Origin: Candidatus Eiseniibacteriota bacterium
Lineage (GTDB): Bacteria; Eisenbacteria; RBG-16-71-46
Reading direction: 5' to 3'
DNA length: 14,756 nucleotides
Assembly (NCBI GenBank): GCA_903921835.1
Contig: CAIXRL010000757.1
Span: 1 to 14,756, forward strand
The stretch's first letter is position 1, and every line of letters starts with the position of its first letter. Made by a program: the position numbers and the translations under genes. The notes beneath the pieces were generated by a model, which saw only the letters and a list, made by a program, of their open reading frames with translations, ran no database searches and was not told the origin of the DNA. Below, in pieces: positions 7,265-14,693 of this stretch.

Positions 7265-9037
7265 ATGATCCGCACACGAGTGATGCAGGCCGCGGTCGCG
7301 GTGTCTTGCGCCGCGGTCACGCTGTGTGCCGCCGCGCGCGGCCAGGTTGCCGCCGGAGCGCCGACCGTGCCCCAGGTGAGCGAGACCGTCCTCGGCGCGG
7401 CGCGCGGGTTCGGCGGTGATGCGTTCAGGCTCAGCGCCGACCATACCCGGGTGGCCGTGGCGGAGCAGCGCGGGGAGAACGTACGGGTGCTCACGGACGG
7501 TGAGCCTGGCCCGCCCTGCGACGGCGTCGAGATGAATAGCATCGTCTTCAGCCCGGACGCGCGTCACCTGGCCTACGCCGCCTCGCAGGACGGCAGGCAG
7601 GTCGTCGTGCTCGATGGCCGCGCGGGGCCACCCTGCGACGCCATCGCGATCGGTGACCCGCGCTTCAGCTCCGATGGACGGCACCTCGCCTACGCGGCCC
7701 GCCGGGGCTCGAAGCACTTCGTCGTGCTCGACGATCAGGCAGGGCCGGAGTTCGACGGGATCGGCGTCGGCAGTCCGGCATTCAGCGCCGATGGGCGCCA
7801 CTGCGCCTACGCGGCCCGCCGGGGCCCGAAGCACGTCGTCGTGCTCGACGGCCAGGCGGGCCCGGAGTTCGATGCGCTCTGGGAGCGCACGCCGCTCTTC
7901 AGTCCGGACGGCCGGCACGTGGCGTACGTCGCACACCAGGGCGCGAAGCAACTCGTCGTTCTGGATGGCGCGCGCGGACCGCAGTACGACTCGGTCGCGA
8001 CGGCCAGCCTCGTCTTCAGCTCCGGCGGGCGGCGCCTGGCGTATGCGGCGCGCAGGGGAACGCGGCATCTCGTCGTCGTGGACGGCAGGGAGGCGGAGGA
8101 GTTCGACGGCATCAGCGCGGGCAATCTCGTCTTCAGCCCCGACGGCCGGCACCTGGCGTACGTGGCGCGCAGGGGGCCCCGGTACGTCGTGGTTCTCGAT
8201 GGCCGGGCCGGACCGGAGTACGACGACATCACCGTCGGCAGCCTCGCATTCGGCGCGCACGGCCGGCACCTCGCCTGCATCGCACAGCAGGGCAGGAAGT
8301 GGTCGGTCGTGCTCGACGGCCGCGCGGGCCCCGGGTACGACGGCATCGGGGAGAACCACATCACGTTCAGCGCGGACGGGCGGCACGTGGCCTACTCCGC
8401 CACCGACGGCGCGAAACAGGTCATCGCGCTGGACGGCCGCGTCGTGGGAAACCACGACGGCTTCGATTCGGGCAGTCTCGTGTTCAGCCGCGATGGACGG
8501 CACCTCGGGTACTGCGCCCAGCAGGGAGCCGAGCACTTCGTGGTGCTCGACGGCCGGCGCGGAGCGGGATTCGACGAGATCGCCGAGGCCGGCCTCGTGC
8601 TGTGCGCGGACGGCCGGCACACGGCCTACGCCGCCGAGGGCTCCGGGGACAAATGGTCCGTCGTGCACGACGGCCGGGTCGAGCAGGAGAGCGGCTTCGA
8701 CGCGCTCGGCAGTCTCCTGTTCAGCCCCGATGGGCGGCACCTGGCGCATGCCGTGCGCACGGGCGAGAGGTGGCTCCTGATGCTCGATGGCCGGCCGGGG
8801 CCGCAGTGCGATGCCGTCCTGGAGTGGACGCTGTCCTTCAGCCCCGACAGCCGGCACCTGGCGTACGGAATCCAGCGGGGCGACGAGCGCTTCATGCTGC
8901 TCGATGGCCAGGCGGGGCCAGCGTACGCGAGGATCCTCGCCGCCCCCTGCTTCACGACGGCGCACGGCCTGGTGTTCTTCGCGCAGAAGGGCGACTCGCT
9001 GGTGCGGGTGCGGTACGACTTCGCGGGCGTGCGCTGA
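7265..9037 (+). CDS. Exported WD40/PD40-like beta-propeller protein with 39-residue repeats
   Basis: From the ATG at 7265 the protein has 590 residues and starts with a signal peptide (MIRTRVMQAAVAVSCAAVTLCAAARGQ). An in-frame ATG at 7211 would add 18 residues before it; neither start has a strong ribosome binding site. The rest is a run of repeats of the form FSPDGRHLAYVARRG…VVLDGRAGPEYD: a divergent unit at 53-92, twelve clear units at 93-561 (all 39 residues except one of 40) and a shortened last unit at 562-590. Each unit looks like one blade of a TolB/PD40-type propeller. Fourteen units would fit two seven-bladed propellers, which is inference. No catalytic domain is attached, so a periplasmic binding or scaffold role is likely. 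Neighbouring units are close at DNA level, showing recent internal duplication. Confidence 0.85.
   Translation: MIRTRVMQAAVAVSCAAVTLCAAARGQVAAGAPTVPQVSETVLGAARGFGGDAFRLSADHTRVAVAEQRGENVRVLTDGEPGPPCDGVEMNSIVFSPDARHLAYAASQDGRQVVVLDGRAGPPCDAIAIGDPRFSSDGRHLAYAARRGSKHFVVLDDQAGPEFDGIGVGSPAFSADGRHCAYAARRGPKHVVVLDGQAGPEFDALWERTPLFSPDGRHVAYVAHQGAKQLVVLDGARGPQYDSVATASLVFSSGGRRLAYAARRGTRHLVVVDGREAEEFDGISAGNLVFSPDGRHLAYVARRGPRYVVVLDGRAGPEYDDITVGSLAFGAHGRHLACIAQQGRKWSVVLDGRAGPGYDGIGENHITFSADGRHVAYSATDGAKQVIALDGRVVGNHDGFDSGSLVFSRDGRHLGYCAQQGAEHFVVLDGRRGAGFDEIAEAGLVLCADGRHTAYAAEGSGDKWSVVHDGRVEQESGFDALGSLLFSPDGRHLAHAVRTGERWLLMLDGRPGPQCDAVLEWTLSFSPDSRHLAYGIQRGDERFMLLDGQAGPAYARILAAPCFTTAHGLVFFAQKGDSLVRVRYDFAGVR
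7421..9034 (+). repeat. 117-bp tandem repeat array inside the propeller gene
   Basis: The blades repeat every 117 bp, with one 120-bp unit near 8600-8710 and one at the start. Units 2 and 3, aligned at 7688 and 7805, show only about six differences over some 70 bp (GCCTACGCGGCCCGCCGGGG shared exactly). Other units are more diverged. Confidence 0.8.
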
Positions 9038-9091
9038 GTCGCGTTCAGCGTGTTCCGATGACGGTCCGGGACAGGTGGCCTTCCCGGCAGG

Positions 9092-9107
9092 GCATCACGC
9101 GTGATGC
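9092..9107. terminator. 16-bp perfect palindrome between convergent genes
   Basis: GCATCACGCGTGATGC lies in the 97-base gap between the converging propeller and zinc-ribbon genes, where a two-way terminator would be expected. It lacks T-tracts and could equally be a protein-binding site. The first 13 bases recur at 14421-14433. Confidence 0.3.
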
Positions 9108-9134
9108 GGTGGCGGCAGGCTCGGCGTCGCCTCG

Positions 9135-9500
9135 CTACTCGGGCTTGCCCTCGGGCGAGGCGAGGTGGTGCGCGATCAGGGCGCGCGCCTCCGCGTCATC
9201 CCCGGATGCCACCTGCAGGAACATCGGACCGGCGATCACGCTGTAGCCCGTTCCCATGCGTCCCCCGCCCATGAGGTCCTGCAGCACGTCGTTCCCGACG
9301 GTGCAGGCAATCCCCTCGGCCTCGAGCAGCGAGCGCACCACGGGGATGAGCATCGGATCGCTCGATTTCAGCACGGTGACGAACGCATCGGCCACGTGGG
9401 CAGGATCCTCGCCATCGTCCACCCAGTTCGACTCCACGTTGCACGTCGGACAACGCTCAGCGCCTTCGGCCAGGTCGTGGCCACAGTTCGGACAGTTCAC
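9135..9500 (-). CDS. Zinc-ribbon and DUF2007-domain protein
   Basis: This 121-residue soluble protein begins with a zinc ribbon (CPNCG at 3-7 and CPTC at 17-20, four Cys in two CxxC pairs). A domain of the DUF2007 type follows (~40-115): VLKSSDPMLIPVVRSLLEAEGI, then a loop with GGGRMGTG, and FLQVASGDDAEARALI. DUF2007 has a GlnB-like fold and is annotated as a putative signal-transducing domain; the ligand is unknown. The GTG at 9500 is chosen because AGGAGG lies five bases upstream; an in-frame ATG at 9554 would add 18 unrelated residues. The gene lies 58 bases after the large repeat-protein gene on the same strand, so it may be co-transcribed with it. Confidence 0.85.
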   Translation of the reverse strand: MNCPNCGHDLAEGAERCPTCNVESNWVDDGEDPAHVADAFVTVLKSSDPMLIPVVRSLLEAEGIACTVGNDVLQDLMGGGRMGTGYSVIAGPMFLQVASGDDAEARALIAHHLASPEGKPE

Positions 9501-9505
9501 GTGCG

Positions 9506-9511
9506 CCTCCT
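9506..9511 (-). promoter_or_regulatory. Ribosome binding site fixing the GTG start at 9500
   Basis: AGGAGG on the minus strand, five bases before the GTG. It decides the start in favour of the zinc-ribbon Met-Asn-Cys N-terminus. Confidence 0.7.
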
Positions 9512-9558
9512 GATCATGGTCCGCTCCGCGCGGACGCGCCAATGGTGGCACCACATCA

Positions 9559-11244
9559 TCACCTGAGCACCGCTGCCCGCGTCACTCGAGTGTTCGCACC
9601 CTGCGTGAGCCGCACCAGATAGAGCCCGGGTGCGAGCCGCTGGCCCGCGCCGAGGTCGAGAGTGCGCTGGCCTGCACCGACCTCGCGGGAGGCGATACGA
9701 CGACCGGCTACGTCGAGCAACTCCAGCCGCGCAGGCGCATCGGTCGGCAGTGAGCAGTGCACCGTCAGCGTGCCGCCATGTGAGGGATTCGGGCGGACGG
9801 GATCGAGCGCGAAGGCGAGTGTGACGTCGGCAGGGACGTCCACCGTGCCGCCGAGTTGGCCGCTGCCCTGGACGCGCTGGGCATAGATGTCGTAGTCGAT
9901 ACCGCTGCGGTCATCGCCCCAGGTGGCGATGGCTCCGCCCACCCCGTCTGTGGCGATGGCGGGTTGCCACTGCGTACCTGCAGCGGTGCAGAGGCCCAGA
10001 CCGGTGGCGTTCCACTGGAGCACGCCGCCCGATGAAATGTGCTGGGCGCAAATATCGGTCGCGCCGCCGAGTAGCTGGTCGCACCAGACGACGATCGCCC
10101 CGCCGGCGCGATCGGCAGCGATGGCGGGCGTGTACTGTCCGCTGGCGGTCGTGCTGAGCGCCACACCATTGACGGTCCACTGGGCTGCGCCGACGGCCAG
10201 GACCCGCTGCGCGTAGATGGCCATGCCGCCACGCTGGTCCTGCCAGGCCGCGATGGCCCCGCCCGCGCCGTCGGTGGTGACGGTCGGGCAGACCTGATCG
10301 CCTGCGGCGGTGCAGATGGCCACGCCGTTGGTGGTCCACTGGGGCACGCCGCTGGCCGACACCCGCTGTGCGTAGAGGTCACGGTTGCCGTTCCGCAGGT
10401 CATCCCAGACGACGATGGCCCCGCCGGCTCCATCCGTCGTCAATGCGAGGGCGTCCCACATTCCGGCGTCTGCGCACAGGGCCACGCCGTTGGCGGTCCA
10501 CTGGGGCACGCCAGCCGCCGAGATGCGCTGGGCGTAGATGCCCTCGCCACCGTTGCGCTGGTCGAACCAGACGACGATGGCCCCGCCCACGCCGTCCGGG
10601 GTGAGAAACGGGAAGTGCTGGCCTCCGGCAGCGGTCGAGACTGCAACGCCGTTGGCGGTCCACTGCGCGGCGCCGCCAGCGGAGATCCGTTGCGCATAGA
10701 CGTCCCAGCTGCCGTTGCGCCAGTCCTCCCAGGCGATGATCGCTCCGCCGGCGTCGTCGCCGACCAGAGTCGGGTATTCCTGGTAGCTGCCGGCAGTGCA
10801 GACCGGCAGGCCCTCAGGCGTCCACTGGACCACGCCCGCCCCCGAGACCCGCTGGGCGTAGACGTCGAAAGCGGCACTGCCCCCGCGCGCATCAGTCCAA
10901 GCGACGATGGCGCCGCTCGCGCCGTCCGAGATGAGGGTGGGGTGCACCGCAAGGCCGGTGGAGGTGCAGAGGGCGACGCCGTTGGCCGCCCACAGGGGCG
11001 TGCCGTCGGGCGCGAGGCGCCGGGCGTAGATGCCGTAGCCACCATTGCGGCTGTCGCGCCAAACGACCACGGCACCTCCCGCGGCGTCCGGGACGACGAC
11101 GGGGCATTCCTGGGCGCCACTCGCGGTGCACAGCGGGACGTTCACGCTCGGATCGCTCGGCCAGGCCGCGGCTGCGGAGCGCGGCAACAGCAGCGCGAGA
11201 CCAAGCAGCGCCGCGCAGACGAGGGATGTCTTGGCATTGTTCAT
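9559..11244 (-). CDS. Secreted eight-repeat surface protein with T9SS-type C-terminal domain (paralogue A)
   Basis: The protein has 561 residues. A signal peptide (MNNAKTSLVC…LLLPRSAAAA, cut near 26-27) is followed by eight units of about 54 residues (~28-463) of the form WTANGVALCTAAGDQ…DGAGGAIVVW.D.RNG…IYAQRIS..G..Q. Most units keep one Cys, a GGAIVxW strand and a (D/G)IYAQR strand, which suggests beta blades, perhaps an eight-bladed propeller. Residues 476-561 are a FlgD/Ig-like tail with PNPS, LELLDVAGRR and PGLYLVRL, the kind used for type IX secretion and surface attachment. The ATG at 11244 is supported by GGAGG six bases upstream. It is paralogous to the gene at 12619-14316, in the same orientation, with an integration scar between them. 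Confidence 0.87.
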   Translation of the reverse strand: MNNAKTSLVCAALLGLALLLPRSAAAAWPSDPSVNVPLCTASGAQECPVVVPDAAGGAVVVWRDSRNGGYGIYARRLAPDGTPLWAANGVALCTSTGLAVHPTLISDGASGAIVAWTDARGGSAAFDVYAQRVSGAGVVQWTPEGLPVCTAGSYQEYPTLVGDDAGGAIIAWEDWRNGSWDVYAQRISAGGAAQWTANGVAVSTAAGGQHFPFLTPDGVGGAIVVWFDQRNGGEGIYAQRISAAGVPQWTANGVALCADAGMWDALALTTDGAGGAIVVWDDLRNGNRDLYAQRVSASGVPQWTTNGVAICTAAGDQVCPTVTTDGAGGAIAAWQDQRGGMAIYAQRVLAVGAAQWTVNGVALSTTASGQYTPAIAADRAGGAIVVWCDQLLGGATDICAQHISSGGVLQWNATGLGLCTAAGTQWQPAIATDGVGGAIATWGDDRSGIDYDIYAQRVQGSGQLGGTVDVPADVTLAFALDPVRPNPSHGGTLTVHCSLPTDAPARLELLDVAGRRIASREVGAGQRTLDLGAGQRLAPGLYLVRLTQGANTRVTRAAVLR

Positions 11245-11274
11245 GGGCGGCCTCCGATGAGGTGACAGGTGCGC

Positions 11275-11302
11275 TGGCTGATTCAGCCATCCAGTGATTA
11301 TA
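11275..11302 (-). promoter_or_regulatory. TATAAT promoter element with dyad at the start site for paralogue A
   Basis: A perfect minus-strand TATAAT lies at 11297-11302; no good -35 is seen at the usual distance (TTGCAA is only ten bases away). Directly downstream, where transcription should begin, is the perfect dyad TGGCTGA-T-TCAGCCA (11275-11289), a likely operator or 5' hairpin. Confidence 0.45.
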
Positions 11303-11376
11303 GCTTGCCCGTTTGCAACGCGCCCGTGTGTCCGTTGCAGCCCAAACGCTGCCCGCCGGTACTCGGCGCGAGGGGC

Positions 11377-11843
11377 GGGGCGCTGCAGGCCACGGTGCGG
11401 CGGCGCGGCGGGCTGCGACTGGACGTCCTCGGCATCGCGCTGCAAGATGGCACCGGCGAGATCCGCTACGAGGACCGTGCCGTCGTCGAGGGCCAGCGCT
11501 ACGGCTATCGGTCGCCGTCCTCGAGGGCGGCGTGGAGCGCCACTACGGGGAGACGCTGGTGACGGTGCCGGCGAGGCCGGTGCTCGCGCTGGAGGGCGCG
11601 CGGCCCAATCCGCCCGTCTCCGAACTGTTCGCGGCTTTCACACTGGTGGATCCGGGCACGGCGCGTATTGCGCCGCTGGGTTCCTCCTGGCGGCAGGTTC
11701 GTGCGTGGCAGTTGTCGGGGCTCGAAGCCGGGCAATACATGCACCGGCTGAAAGGCACGACGGACCTTGCGCCCGGCGTGTACCTGTTGCGACTCGCCTT
11801 CGAGAAGGCAGTTCTCGTGCGCAGGGTCATCGTGCTGACGTAG
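11377..11843 (+). pseudogene. Frameshifted C-terminal remnant of a T9SS-type secreted protein
   Basis: Two plus-strand frames together read as the end of a secreted protein. Frame one (to about 11511) gives DGTGEIRYEDRAVVEGQRYGYR, as in a fibronectin-like domain. After one missing base near 11512 the next frame continues AVLEGGVERHYGE, then LALEGARPNPP and DLAPGVYLLRLA…LVRRVIVL, ending at 11843. This is the Ig-like tail seen in the two neighbours, but from a different subfamily. The middle of the tail is diverged (SSWRQVRAWQ where a GRRVA-type strand is expected). No start codon or upstream domains remain, so it is a decayed fragment. Confidence 0.7.
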
Positions 11844-11919
11844 TACCTCCCACGGTGATTGTGACATTCCGGCTCGGGGTTCTTCGAGAACTCGCGCGGA
11901 ACTGGCACGATTCGCCATC

Positions 11920-12261
11920 ATGTTCGAAGGACGGCGCTGGCGTAGGATGACCACACGCGTGGAGCACGCGTCGGAGCGGATCGTCTCCTGGTCTTCCGCC
12001 GAGGGGAGGAACCGATCGGAGTTCCACGGGGCATGGACGAAGGCGTTTGCTGCGGCGGGTCGCCCGGCGAAGCGGGTCCGCGATCTTCAGCTGACCGCGG
12101 TGCGCGAGATGGAAGGGTCGACGGTGCCGCGGTCGACGGCGATGACTCGTCTCTCGGGTCACAAGACTGAGAGCATCTGCCGCCGCTACGCGATTGTCTC
12201 CGAGGAGGATCTTGCAGAGGGAGTGAAGCGTCGCGAGGAGTTCCGGAAGGGGATCAGCTGA
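11920..12261 (+). pseudogene. Tyrosine recombinase (integrase) C-terminal fragment, catalytically dead
   Basis: These 113 residues match only the last part of a phage/island-type tyrosine recombinase: AW..AFAAAG, TAVREM, VPRS.AM, LSGHKTES, RRYAIVSEEDL. The usual HDLRRT box reads RDLQLT (54-59), so both the catalytic His and Arg are lost, and the first catalytic Arg region is absent. The later His81 and Tyr90 remain. There is also a two-residue insertion in the VPRSxAM-xLSGHKT stretch compared with the usual spacing. The remnant ends about 80 bases from a truncated tRNA-Leu, the expected target of such an enzyme. Confidence 0.78.
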
Positions 12262-12342
12262 GAACAAGTATAGTTCCAGCATGGTTGGCCAGTTTTCACG
12301 GCCTGCGGAACACGAAGCGATCGTCGCAACCTGTTGCGAATG

Positions 12343-12400
12343 TGGTGCCGGAGGGGGGACTTGAACCCCCACGCTGCTTGCGCAACTCCGGATTTTGAGT
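12343..12400 (-). tRNA. tRNA-Leu(CAA), 3' half only (probable attachment site)
   Basis: On the minus strand the 58 bases from 12400 to 12343 read as the 3' part of a class II tRNA: anticodon loop CTCAAAA (anticodon CAA), anticodon stem TCCGG, a long variable arm with TGC-GCAA-GCA, T arm GGGGG-TTCAAGT-CCCCC, acceptor strand CTCCGGC, A and encoded CCA. The expected 5' half (GCCGGAG…) is absent upstream; identity stops at the last pair of the anticodon stem (12400/12401). This is what recombination in the anticodon loop of a tRNA gene leaves behind, so the fragment is best read as an att site, not a working tRNA. Confidence 0.8.
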
Positions 12401-12442
12401 GTGACTTAGCGAGTGTGAATAACGGGCACCATTGGGTACAAC

Positions 12443-12512
12443 TGCGCAACACTGGCCATGATGGCGGAGGCGCGTGTTACCACTTCCAGCCCGTAGAAAC
12501 AGGTGTTGCGCA
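12443..12512. repeat. 10-bp inverted repeat beside the att site
   Basis: TGCGCAACAC and GTGTTGCGCA are exact reverse complements 50 bases apart, beginning 43 bases outside the tRNA fragment. The shared core TTGCGCAA also occurs in the tRNA variable arm. Confidence 0.5.
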
Positions 12513-12618
12513 ATCGTTCAAGCACAGTTCGAGCACAGCACAGTCCGGTTGCGAGGCGCCAGGCATCAGCCCCTCACAAGCGACTCCTGTCGCGAATCCC
12601 CGCTTAACCTCGCTCAGG

Positions 12619-14316
12619 CTACTTCAGCACCGCGACCCTGGTCATTCGAGTGCTCGCGCCCTGACGCAAACGCACCAGATAGAGTCCCGGTGTGACGCGG
12701 TGCCCCTCTGCAAGGTCCAGCGTGTGCATGCCGGCCCCAAGCGAGCCCACATCGTGTGCGGCGATTCGTCGTCCCGCTACGTCCAGCAGTTCGAGCGAAG
12801 CAGCGGCCGAATTCGGAAGCGTGAAGTGCACCCTCAGCGCGCTTGCGCATGTGGGATTTGGGCTCATGGGATCGAGTGCGAACGAGAGCGGTGTCCCGCT
12901 CGACACATCGTCGACGGTGGGGCCGATCTCTCCGTTTGCCCCCACCCGCTGGGCGTAGATGTCATAGCTGGCGCCACGCTGATCCGACCAGGCGATGACG
13001 GCTCCGCCCTCGCGGCTAGATGCAATCGTGGGCGAGTGCTGATCGCCCGGGGCAGTGCAGATGCCGACGCCGTTGGCCGTCCACTGAGGGGCACCAGCGG
13101 CCGAGATCCGTTGTGCGTAGATGTCCACGGTGGGGTTGCGGTGATCCTCCCACGAGACAATGGCTCCGCCTGCGCCGTCCGTGGCGATCATAGGGGTCAA
13201 CTGGTCGCCGGCAGCAGCGCACAGGGCGACGCCGTTGGCAGGCCACTGACACGTACCGCTGGCGGAAATTCGCTGGGCGTAAATATCGTTGTTCCCGCTT
13301 CTGGAATCTTGCCACGTGAGAATGGCGCCACTCATGCCATCCGAGACGAGAGTTTTGTAGATCTGGTTGCCAGCAGCGGTGCAGATAGGCACGCCGTTGG
13401 CAGGCCACTGGGGCGTACCGTTCACCGAAAGTCTCTGAGCATAGATGTCCGGGGCTACTCCGCTGCTTCCCCAGTCCGTCCAGGCGACGATGGCCCCACC
13501 TGCGCCGTCCGAGACGATGGCTGGCTCGTTCTTGTTGTAGCTGTTTGTGGTGAGAGCGAGACCGTTGGCAGGCCACTGGGGCGTACCGTCGGAAGAGATG
13601 CGTTGGGCGAAGATCTGGGTCGGGCCGCTGCGGCTGTCCTCCCACGCGACGATGGCTCCACCTGCACCGTCCGGGACAATCTCGCCATAGTGCTGGTCGC
13701 CGGCGGCAGTACACACAGGGACGCCGTTGGCGGTCCACTGAACTACGCCATCGAACGAAATCCTCTGGGCATAGATGTCGTTGGTGCCGCTGCGGGTGTC
13801 AGCCCACGTGATGATGGCGCCGCCAGTGCCGTCAGGGGCGATTGCGAGGAATGTCTGATCGCCAACTGCAGTGCAGATTGCTACTCCGTTGGCTGTCCAC
13901 TGGGGCGTTCCATTGGCCGAGATCCGCTGGGCATAGACGTCCATGGTGCCGCTGCGAGGGTCTTGCCAGACGACGATTGTCCCGCCCGCGTCGTCCGAGG
14001 TGATGTGGAGCCATTGCTGCTGGCCTGTGGCCGCGCAAAGCGCCACGCCGTTGACGGGCCACTGAGGCACACCGGCTTTCGAGAGCCTCTGGGCGTAGAC
14101 ATCCCCTGCGTCGCTGCGGGGGTCTTCCCAGACAACGACGCTCCCACCCCAGTTGTCTTGGATAATTATCGGGTACTTCTGATCACCGGTGGCTATGCAC
14201 AGCGGCACGTTCACGGTGGAGTCGGTTGGAAAGGCTGCAGTAGCGGGGCGAGGCAGCAAGAGCGCAAGGACGAACAGTCCGACGTAGCAGAGACAAGTGT
14301 CGATCACCCTGGACAT
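12619..14316 (-). CDS. Secreted eight-repeat surface protein with T9SS-type C-terminal domain (paralogue B)
   Basis: The protein has 565 residues: a signal peptide (MSRVIDTCLCYVGLFVLALL…ATA, cut near 27), eight ~54-residue units of the form WTANGVAICTAAGDQ…DGAGGAIVAWEDSRSG…IYAQRIS..GTPQ, and a FlgD/Ig-like tail at 477-565 (SPNP, LELLDVAGRR, PGLYLVRL). Architecture and repeat count equal those of paralogue A. Its wobble positions contain visibly more A and T than in A or the left half of the window, so it has evolved differently or arrived separately. The ATG at 14316 has GAGG seven bases upstream. No partner gene is adjacent; the type IX machinery needed for export is not in this window. Confidence 0.87.
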   Translation of the reverse strand: MSRVIDTCLCYVGLFVLALLLPRPATAAFPTDSTVNVPLCIATGDQKYPIIIQDNWGGSVVVWEDPRSDAGDVYAQRLSKAGVPQWPVNGVALCAATGQQQWLHITSDDAGGTIVVWQDPRSGTMDVYAQRISANGTPQWTANGVAICTAVGDQTFLAIAPDGTGGAIITWADTRSGTNDIYAQRISFDGVVQWTANGVPVCTAAGDQHYGEIVPDGAGGAIVAWEDSRSGPTQIFAQRISSDGTPQWPANGLALTTNSYNKNEPAIVSDGAGGAIVAWTDWGSSGVAPDIYAQRLSVNGTPQWPANGVPICTAAGNQIYKTLVSDGMSGAILTWQDSRSGNNDIYAQRISASGTCQWPANGVALCAAAGDQLTPMIATDGAGGAIVSWEDHRNPTVDIYAQRISAAGAPQWTANGVGICTAPGDQHSPTIASSREGGAVIAWSDQRGASYDIYAQRVGANGEIGPTVDDVSSGTPLSFALDPMSPNPTCASALRVHFTLPNSAAASLELLDVAGRRIAAHDVGSLGAGMHTLDLAEGHRVTPGLYLVRLRQGASTRMTRVAVLK

Positions 14317-14645
14317 GGCGGCCCCTCGAGATTGGGATGCGGGTGCAATGGCGCAAGCTGCGCACGTATTGATAGTACGTCCTGCGATATGAGCTGGAAG
14401 GAAGCCGTGCTCCATCCGGAGCATCACGCGTGAGCCCACGACCGATTGCGTGTCATTTCGTATCGAAGCCGACCCGTAGAACAAGCGCTTGAGGGACATC
14501 GTGTGGCCCTCCAGGTGGACTGCGTCACTGCGCGGCAGCGTGGTAGTGGCGCGAGTCTAGCGGACGGTGGGCCCCGTGGTTTCCACGGGTCCTTACTCAT
14601 TGTGCCGCAGCGGGTAACGGCGACCCCGGTGCCACTCTAGCGTCT

Positions 14646-14689
14646 GGGTTTCCGTGCGGGTTTCCACCCGGGTTTCCGGCCGGGTTTCC
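14646..14689 (+). repeat. Four GGGTTTCC copies at exact 12-bp spacing
   Basis: GGGTTTCC occurs at 14646, 14658, 14670 and 14682, separated by the variable tetramers GTGC, ACCC and GGCC. The array ends five bases before the ribosome binding site of the next gene. Read as codons it gives a G-F-x-x tetrapeptide repeat, but a TAG at 14638-14640 precedes it with no start between, so it is more likely untranslated. Confidence 0.75.
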
Positions 14690-14693
14690 ACTC

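Larger units (their letters stand above)
12262..12618. other. Non-coding stretch around the att site
   Basis: No gene is supported. Besides the tRNA fragment it contains a hairpin TCGCAA-CCTG-TTGCGA (12324-12339), just past the tRNA 3' end, and a 10-bp perfect inverted repeat TGCGCAACAC / GTGTTGCGCA (12443-12452 and 12503-12512). Confidence 0.5.

Noticed and set aside
7024..7542. 172-codon minus-strand open frame between the glycosyltransferase and propeller genes
   Set aside because: It overlaps the start of the propeller gene, shows no domain pattern, and crosses a good plus-strand promoter.
7614..8780. 388-codon plus-strand open frame
   Set aside because: It is a shifted frame inside the propeller gene, Ser/Thr/Arg/Ala-rich, open only because of the GC-rich repeats.
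7223..8965. 580-codon minus-strand open frame with repeats
   Set aside because: It is antisense to the propeller gene. Its regular look is inherited from the 117-bp repeats on the plus strand.
7421..9034. 117-bp tandem units as a CRISPR-like or satellite array
   Set aside because: The units are in-frame protein repeats without a conserved short repeat and unique spacer pattern.
12334..14433. 699-codon plus-strand open frame with repeated Asp/Gly/Val segments
   Set aside because: It is antisense to paralogue B and mirrors its repeats. It starts across the tRNA fragment, has no ribosome binding site, and the opposite frame carries a signal peptide and a T9SS tail.
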